Both the position numbers and the translations under genes were made by a program. A model generated the notes under the pieces. That model was given only the letters and a program-made list of their open reading frames with translations, was not told where the DNA came from and did not search any database. From Panorpa germanica (taxonomy: Eukaryota > Arthropoda > Insecta > Mecoptera > Panorpidae), in NCBI GenBank assembly GCA_963678705.1, contig OY783216.1, forward strand, positions 15,082,596 to 15,146,595: a stretch of 64,000 nt of DNA, given 5' to 3'. Shown one piece after another: positions 55,936 through 64,000 of the stretch. Numbering within the stretch: the stretch's first letter is position 1; each line of letters opens with the position of its first letter.

Positions 55936-58900
55936 AGTAACAGAAATGTATTAATATTTTAATCTTTTAATTTTTTTAGTTTTATCACTTCCATTTTTGA
56001 GTAAAAAAGACACAGTTGGTACAACTGCAATATAAAAGGTAATAATAACTTTAATTTTACATTATAAACAAATGTGCATGTTAAAATAAAAAAAAAAATG
56101 TACTAACTTTTAACCATATATTTGTATGTGAAAATTTATTTTTTTGTATAGAATTTCACTTTATCACCCAATCTTAAGGTATTTTAAAATACCAGAAATG
56201 TATTAATATTTTAAAATTTTTATTTTTTCAGTTCCATTACTACTATTTTTGAGTAAGTAAAACACAGTTGGTACAACTGCAAGTATAAAAAATATAAAAG
56301 CTAATAATAATTTTAATTTCGTATTATATATAGCACCACTTGTGTGAACAAATGTGCATGTTAAAATAAAATTTAAAAAATGTACTAACTTTTACCCATA
56401 TATTTGTATGTAAAAATTTATTTTTTTGTATAGAATTTCACTTTGAACAAATGTTCATGTTAATATAATAAAAATTATTTACTAACTTCTAACCATAAAA
56501 ATTTGTATGTAAAAATTTATTTTTTTGGTATAAAATTCTACTTTAACCCCCACTCTTAAGTAATTTTAAATTAACAGAAATGTATTTAATAATTTTAAAT
56601 TTAAGTTTTCTTTTCCTTCACCACTATTTTTTAGTAAGAAAGACACAGTTGGTACTACTGCAAGTATAAAAATTATAAAAGTTAATAATAATTTCAATTT
56701 CATATTATATATGGCAGCACTTGTGTTAACAAATGTAAAATAAAAAAAAATTATTGACTAACTTTTAACCATATAAATTTGTATGTAAAAGTTTATTTTT
56801 TTGTATAAAATTTTACGTTATCCTCTAATCTAAAGTTGCTTTAAAGTAACAGAAATGTACTATTTTTGAGTAAAAAAAACACATTTGTATCAACTTTTAA
56901 TCTTATATTATATATAGCAGCACTTATGTAAACAAATGTGCATGTTAAAATAAAAAAGAAATTATTTACTAACTTTTAACCATATATTAAATTAATTTTT
57001 TTTGTATAAAATTTCACTTTATCCCCCAATCTAAAGTTATTTTAAAGTAACAGAAATGTATTTCTTTTTTTTTTAATTTTAATTTTTATTATTCCTTTAT
57101 CACTATTTTTAAATAAAAATACACAGTTGGTTCTTCTGCAAGTATGAAAGATATAAAAGTTAGAAATTATTTTATTTTTATATTATGTATGGCAGCACTT
57201 GTGTAAACAAATGAGCATGTTAAAATAAAAAAAAAATTATTTAATAATTTTTAACAATTAATTTTTATGTATATCTTATTTTTTTTGTATGAAATTTCAC
57301 TTTATCCCTCACTCTAAATTTATATTTAAGTAACAGAAATGTATTTATTTTTTATTTAAATTTTTTACTTTTTTTACTACAATTTAAAAAAAAGACGCAG
57401 ATGGTACTACTGCAAGTATAAAAAGTATGAAAGGTTATAATAATTTCAATTTCATATTATATATGGCAGCACTTGTGGGATTAAATGTGCAAGTTAAAAT
57501 TAAAAAAAATATATTTACTAACTCTTAACCATATATTTGTAAGTAAAAATTAATTTCTTTGTATAAAATTTCACTATATCCCCCAATCTAAAGTTATTTT
57601 AAAGTATCAGAAATGTACTATTTTTGAGTAAAAAAGACACATTTGTACCAACTGCAAGTATAAAAAAAAAAAAAGTTAATAATAATTTTATTTTCATATT
57701 ATATTTAGCAGCACTTGTGTAAACAAATGTGCATGTTAAAATTAAAAAAAAAATATTATTTACTAACTTTTAACCATATATTTGTATGTAAAAATTAATT
57801 TTTTTGTATGAAATTTTACTTTATCCTGCACTCTAAAGTTATTTTAAAATATCAGAAATGTATTTATTTTTTTTTAATTTTATTTTTTATTCTTCACCGC
57901 TATTTTTGAGTAAAAAAGGCAGCTGGTGCTACTGCAAGTATAAAAAATATGAAAGGTAATAATAATTTCAATTTTATGTTATTTATGGCAGCACTTGTCT
58001 CAGAAAATGTGAATGTTAAATAAAAAAAATAATTATTAACTAACTTTTAACTATATATCTGAATGTAAAAATTTTTTTTTTTTATAAAATTTCACTTTAT
58101 CCTTAACTCTAAATTTATTTTAAAGTAAAAGAAATGTACTTATTTTTAATAAATTTTGATTTTTCACTTCTTCCTTAATTATTTTTGAGTAAAAAAAACA
58201 CAGTTGGTACAACTGCAAGTATAAAAAATATAAAAGTTAATAATAATTTTAATTTCATATTATATATAGCACTACTTGTGTGAACAAATGTGCCTGATAA
58301 AATAAAAAAAAAAAATTTACTAACTTTTAACCATATAGTTGTATGTAAAATTTATTTTTTTGTATAGAATTTCACTTTATCACCCAATCTAAAGTTATTT
58401 TAAAGTAACAGAAATGTATTACTTTTTTTGTTTAATTTTAATTTTTATTCTTCCTTCACCACTATTTTTTAGTAAAAATACACAGTTGGCTCTTCTGCAA
58501 GTATGTAAGATATAAAAGTTAAAAATTATTTTAATTTTATATTTTGTATGGCAGCACTTGTGTAAACAAATGTGCTTATTAAAATAAAAAAAAAATTAAT
58601 TATAAATTTTTAACCATATATTTTTATGTATATCCTAATTTTTTTGTATGAAATTTCACTTTATCCCCCACTCTAAATTTATATTTAAGTAACAGAAATG
58701 TATTTTTTTTTTATTTTTTACTTCCTTTACTACTAGTTTTGAGTAAAAAAGACGCAGTTGGTACTACTGCAAGTATAAAAAATATGAAAGGTAATAATAA
58801 TTACAATTTCATGTTATATATGGCAGCACTTGTCTTAGAAAATGTGCATGTTAAAATAAAAAAAAAATTATTAACTAACTTTTAACTATATATCTGAATG

Positions 58901-61900
58901 TAAAAATTTATTTTTATTATAAAATTTCACTTTATCCTCTACTGTAAATTTATTTTAAAGTAAAAGAAATGTACTTATTTCTAATAAATTTTGATTTTTT
59001 ACTTCTTCCAAAAATATTTTTGAATTAAAAATATACAGTTGGTACTACTGCAAGTATAAAAAAAATAAAAAAGTTAATAATAATTTTAATTTTATATTAA
59101 ATATGGCATTACTTGTGTGAACAAATGTGCATGTTAAAGTAAAAGAAAAACTATTTACTTATTTTTAACCATATATTTTTATGTAAAACTTAATTTTTTT
59201 TGTATAAAATTTCACTTTATCTGTAACTCTAAAGTTATTTCAAAGTAACAGAAATGTATATATTTATTTTAAATTAAATTTTTTCACTTTCTTGACTATT
59301 ATATTAGAGTAAAAAAACAAAGTTAATACTACAGCAAGTATAAAAAATATTAAAGTTAATAATAATTTTAATTTCATATTATATATAGCACCACTTGTGT
59401 GAACAAATGTGCATGTTAAAATAAAAAAATAATTATATAGAAAAAAAAAATATTTTTTAACTTTTAACCATATATTTGTATGTAAAAATTTATTTTTTTG
59501 TATAGAATTTCACTTTATCATCCCCTCTTAAGGTATTCCATTGTAACAGAAATGTATTTATATTTTAAAATTTTAGATTTTTTAGTTCCTTCACTACTAT
59601 TTTTGAGTAATCAAGACCAAGTTACTACAACTGAAAGTATAAAAAAAGGAAAGTTATTAATAATTTCAATTTCATATTTTATTTAGCAGCAATTGTGTAA
59701 ACAAATGTGCATGTTAAAATTATAAATATATATTTTACTAACCTTTAACAATATATTTGTATGTAAAAATTAATTTTTTTGTATGAAATTTTACTATATC
59801 CTGCACTCTAAAGTTATTTTAAAATAACAGAAATGTATTTATTTTTTTTAAATTTTTATTTTTTTTTTCTTCACCACTATTTTTGAGTTAGAAAGAAACA
59901 GTTGGTAATACTGCAAGTATAAAAAATATAAAAGGTAATAATACTTTCAATCTTATATTATATATGGCAGCACTTGTGTAAACAAATGTGCATGTTAAAA
60001 TAAAAAAATAATTATTTACTAACTATTAACCATATATTTGTATGTAAAGATTAATTTTTTTTGTATGAAATTTCACTTTATCCCCCAATCTAAAGTTATT
60101 TTAAAGTAACATAAATGTATTACTTTTTTTTTAATTTTAATTTTTAATCTTCCTTTACCACTATTTTTGAGTAAAAATACACAGTTGGTTCTTCTGCAAG
60201 TATAAAAGATATAAAAGTTAGAAATTATTTTAATTTTATATTATGTATGGCAGCACTTGTGTAAACAAATGTGCATGTTAAAATAAAAAAAAAATTATTT
60301 ATTAAGTTTTAATTATATATTTTTATGTATATCTTAATTTTTTTGTATAAAATTTCATTTTATCCTCCACTCTAAATTTATATTTAAGTAACAAAAATGT
60401 ATTTTTTTTTTTAATTTTTTAATTCCTTTACTACAATTTGAAAAAAAAGACGCAGATGGTACTACTGCAAGTATAAAAAGTATGAAAGGTAATAATAATT
60501 TCAATTTCATATTATATATGGCAACACTTGTGTGAACAAATGAGCAAGTTAAAATGAAAAAAAATATATTTACTAACTCTTAACTATATATTTGTAAGTA
60601 AAAATTAATTTTTTTGTATAAAATTTCACTATATCCCCCAATCTAAAGTTATTTTAAAGTAACAGAAATGTACTATTTTTGAGTAAAAAAGACACATTTG
60701 TACCAACAGCAAGTATAAAAAAAAAAAGTTAATAATAATTTTATTTTCATATTATATTTAGCAGCACTTGTGTAAACAAATGTGCATGTTAAAATAAAAA
60801 AAAAAATATATTATTTACTAACTTTTAACCATATAAGTATGTAAAAATTAATTTTTTTGTATGAAAATTTACTTTATCCTGCACTAAAGGTATTTTAAAA
60901 TAACAAATGTATTTATTTTTTTTTAATTTTTATTTTTTTTTTTTCACCACTATTTTTGATTAATAAAGACAGTTGGTACTACTGCAAGTATAAAAAATAT
61001 GAAAAATAATAATAATTTCAATTTTATGTTATTTATGGCAGCACTTGTCTCAGAAAATGTGAATGTTAAAATAAAAAAAAAATTATTAACTAACTTTTAA
61101 CTATATATCTAATTGTAAAAATTTTTTTTTTTATAAAATTTCACTTTATCCTCTACTCTAAATTTATTTTAAAGTAAAAGAAATGTACTTATTTTTAATA
61201 AATTTTGATTTTTCACTTCTTCCTTAATTATTTTTGAGTAAAAAAAACAGTTGGTACAACTGCAAGTATAAAAAATATAAAAGTTAATAATAATTTTAAT
61301 TTCATATTATATATAGCACCACTTGTGTGAACAAATATGCCTGTTAAAATAAAAAAAAAATTATTTACTAACTTTTAACCATATATTTGTATGTAAAAAT
61401 TAATTTTTTTGTATGAAATTTTACTTTATCCTGCACTCTAAAGTTATTTTAAAATAACAAATGTATTTATTTTTTTCTAATTTTTATTTTTTTTCTTTAC
61501 CACTATTTTTGAGTAATAAAGACAGTTGGTACTACTGCAAGTATAAAAAATATGAAAGGTAATAATAATTTCAATTTCATGTTATTTATGGCAGCACTTG
61601 TCTCTGAAAATGTGAACGTTAAAATAAAAAAAAAATTATTAACTAACTTTTAACTATATATCTGAATGTAAAAATTTATTTTTTTTATAAAATTTCACTT
61701 TATCCTCTACTCTAAATTTATTTTAAAGTAAAAGAAATGTACTTATTTTTATTAAATTTTGACTTTTCACTTCTTCCATAATTATTTTTGAAATAAAAGT
61801 ACACAGTTGGTACTACTGCAAGTATAAAAAATATAAAAGCTAATAATAATTTCAATTTCATATTAAATATGGCATCACTTGTGTGAACAAATGTGCATGT

Positions 61901-64000
61901 TAAAGTAAAAGAATAATTATTTACTTATTTTAACTTATATATTTGTATGTAATAAATAATTTTTTTGTAAAAAATTTCACTTTATTCCCTACTTTAAAGT
62001 TATTTCAAAGTTACAGAAATGTATATATTTATTTTAAATTAAATATTTTCACTTCCTTCACTATTATATTAGAGTAAAAAAACAAAGTTATTACTACAGC
62101 AAGTTTAAAAAAAATTAAAGTTATTAATAATTTTAGTTTCATATTATATATAGCACCACTTGTGTGAATAAATGTGCATGTTAAAATAAAAAAATAATTA
62201 TCTACTAACTTTTAACCATATATTTGTATGTGAAAATTTATTTTTTTGTATAGAATTTTACTTTATCACCCACTCTTAAGGTATTTTAAAATACCAGAAA
62301 TGTATTAATATTTTAAAATTTTTATTTTTTCAGTTCCATCAGTACTATTTTTGAGTAAAAAAAACACAGTTGGTACAACTGCAAGTATAAAAAATATAAA
62401 AGGTAAAAATAATTTTAATCTTATATTATATATGGCAGCACTTGTGTAAACAAATGTGCATGTTGAAATAAAAAAAAAATTATTTACTAACTTTCAACCT
62501 AATATTTGTATGTAAAAATTAATTTTTTTTGTGTAAAATTTTACTTTATCCCCCAATCTAAAGTTATTTTAAAGTAACAGAAATGTATTACTTTTTTTGT
62601 TTAATTTTAATTTTTATTCTTCCTTCACCACTATTTTTTAGTAAAAATACACAGTTGGCTCTTCAAGTAAGTATGTAAGTATGTAAGATATAAAAGTTAA
62701 AAATTATTTTATTTTCATATTCTGTATGGCAGCATTTGTGTAAACAAATGTGCATGTTAAAATAAAAAAAAAATTAATTTTAAATTTTTAACCATATATT
62801 TTTATGTATGTCCTAATTTTTTTGTATGAAATTTCACTTGATCCCCAACTCTAAATTTATATTTAAGTAACAGAAATGTATTTTTTTTTTATTTTTTACT
62901 TCCTTTACTACTATTTTTGAGTAAAAAAGACGCAGTTGGTACTACTGCAAGTATAATAAATATTAAAGGTACTAATAATTTTAATGTTATATATGGCAGC
63001 ACTTGTCTTAGAAAATGTGCATGTTAAAATAAAAAAAAAATTATTAACTAACTTTTAACTATATATCTAAATGTAAAAAATTTTTTTTTTTTATTATATT
63101 TCACTTTATCCTCTACTCTAAATTTATTTTAAAGTAAAAGAAATGTACTTATTTTTAATAAATTTTGATTTTTCACTTCTTCCATAATTATTTTTGAATT
63201 AAAAATACACAGTTGGTACTACTGCAAGTATAAAAAATAAAAAAGTTATTAATAATTTCAATTTCATATTAAGTATGGCATCACTTGTGTGAACAAATGT
63301 GCATGTTAAAGAAAAAGAAAAATTATTTACTTATTTTTAACCATATATTTGTATGTAATAATTAATTTTTTTGTAAAAAATTTTACTTTATCCCCCGCTC
63401 TAAAGTTATTTTAAAGTAACAGAAATGTATATATTTATTTTAAATTAAATATTTTCACTTCCTTCACTATTATATTAGAGTAAAAAAACAAAGTTAATAC
63501 TACAGCAAGTATAAAAAATATTAAAGTTAATAATAATTTTAGTTTTATATAATATATAGCACTAGTTGTGTGAACAAATGTGCATGTTAAAATAAAAAAA
63601 AAATTATTTATTAATTTTTAACCATATATATTTATGTATATCTTAATTTTTTTGTATAAAATTTCACTTTATCCTCCACTCTAAATTTATATTTAAGTAA
63701 CAAAAATGTATTTTTTTTTTTTAATTTTTTACTTCCTTTACTACAATTTAAAAAAAAAGACGCAGATGGTACTACTGCAAGTATAAAAAGTATGAAAGGT
63801 AATAATAATTTCAATTTTATATTATATATGGCAGCACTTGTGTGAACAAATGTGCAAGTTAAAATGAAAAAAAATATATTTACTAACTCTTAACCATATA
63901 TATGTAAGTAAAAATTAATTTTTTTGTATAAAATTTCACTATATCCCCCAATCTAAAGTTATTTTAAAGTAACAGAAATGTACTATTTTTGAGTAAAAAA
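55936..64000. repeat. Satellite array, about 29 monomers of ~280 bp with higher-order structure
   Basis: Monomers repeat at 265-294 bp, with shortened ones of about 237 bp. Shared blocks: 'cagttggtactactgcaagtataaaaaatat', 'ggcagcacttgtg.aaacaaatgtgcatgttaaaata', 'ttactaacttttaaccatatatttgtatgt' and 'ctaaagttattttaaagtaacagaaatgta'. Rare variants recur far apart: 'acgcagatgg' at 57395, 60450 and 63760, and 'gacacatttgtacca' at 57636 and 60691. Blocks of about 11 monomers were therefore duplicated together. It runs off the right edge. Small frames inside are chance. Confidence 0.95.

Overview
The window is AT-rich eukaryotic DNA, most likely from an insect. The evidence is the mix of mobile elements: BEL/Pao, Gypsy, Copia, piggyBac, Tc1/mariner, a Mutator-like transposase joined to a DEDDh-type exonuclease, and a LINE with a charged ORF1. 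Introns and splice-like sites are present, and there are no bacterial operons. I cannot name the species or order. No intact host gene is visible. The window is a graveyard of nested transposons plus a large satellite array.

Layout. (1) 0.9-13.7 kb: a Tc1/mariner derivative (1496-13671) with inverted arms of about 700 bp was split by a Gypsy-type LTR element (2230-12411, duplicated target TGCA). That element later received a solo LTR (4216-5850, duplication CAAAG) and a truncated BEL/Pao element (7343-10968, duplication GTCAC). (2) 13.7-21.6 kb: mostly non-coding, with a small Tc1 transposase remnant and an AT microsatellite. (3) 19.8-24.0 kb: decayed, intron-containing coding pieces on the + strand that I do not recognise. 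(4) 21.7-28.95 kb: a Copia element on the - strand with five in-frame stops, plus an inverted copy of its tail. (5) 29.6-36.7 kb: remnants of a Mutator-like transposase/exonuclease gene split by an apparently complete BEL/Pao element (29890-36335). The BEL has 309-bp LTRs that look identical, a duplicated ATTTG target and one open frame of 1714 codons. It is the only element here that looks young and potentially autonomous. (6) 39.56-41.35 kb: the 5' part of a LINE. (7) 42.1-42.7 kb: the LTR and leader of a further BEL-like element. (8) 44.6-64.0 kb: a satellite of about 280-bp monomers with higher-order structure. A piggyBac element (45071-55931, TTAA target) interrupts it, and was itself invaded by an LTR element (45389-54533, duplication GTGAC). 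The LTRs of that element carry an expandable 86-bp minisatellite.

The elements do not work together as one system; they record a sequence of insertions. The relative order is: satellite, then piggyBac, then the minisatellite-LTR element; mariner, then Gypsy, then solo LTR and BEL; Mutator-like gene, then complete BEL. The solo LTR at 4216-5850 belongs to the same family as the LTRs at 45389 and 51261, which links the two ends of the window. The most unusual items are the minisatellite-bearing LTR family, the mariner derivative with duplicated inverted 3' ends, the higher-order satellite, and the inverted Copia tails that flank an unrecognised decayed gene.
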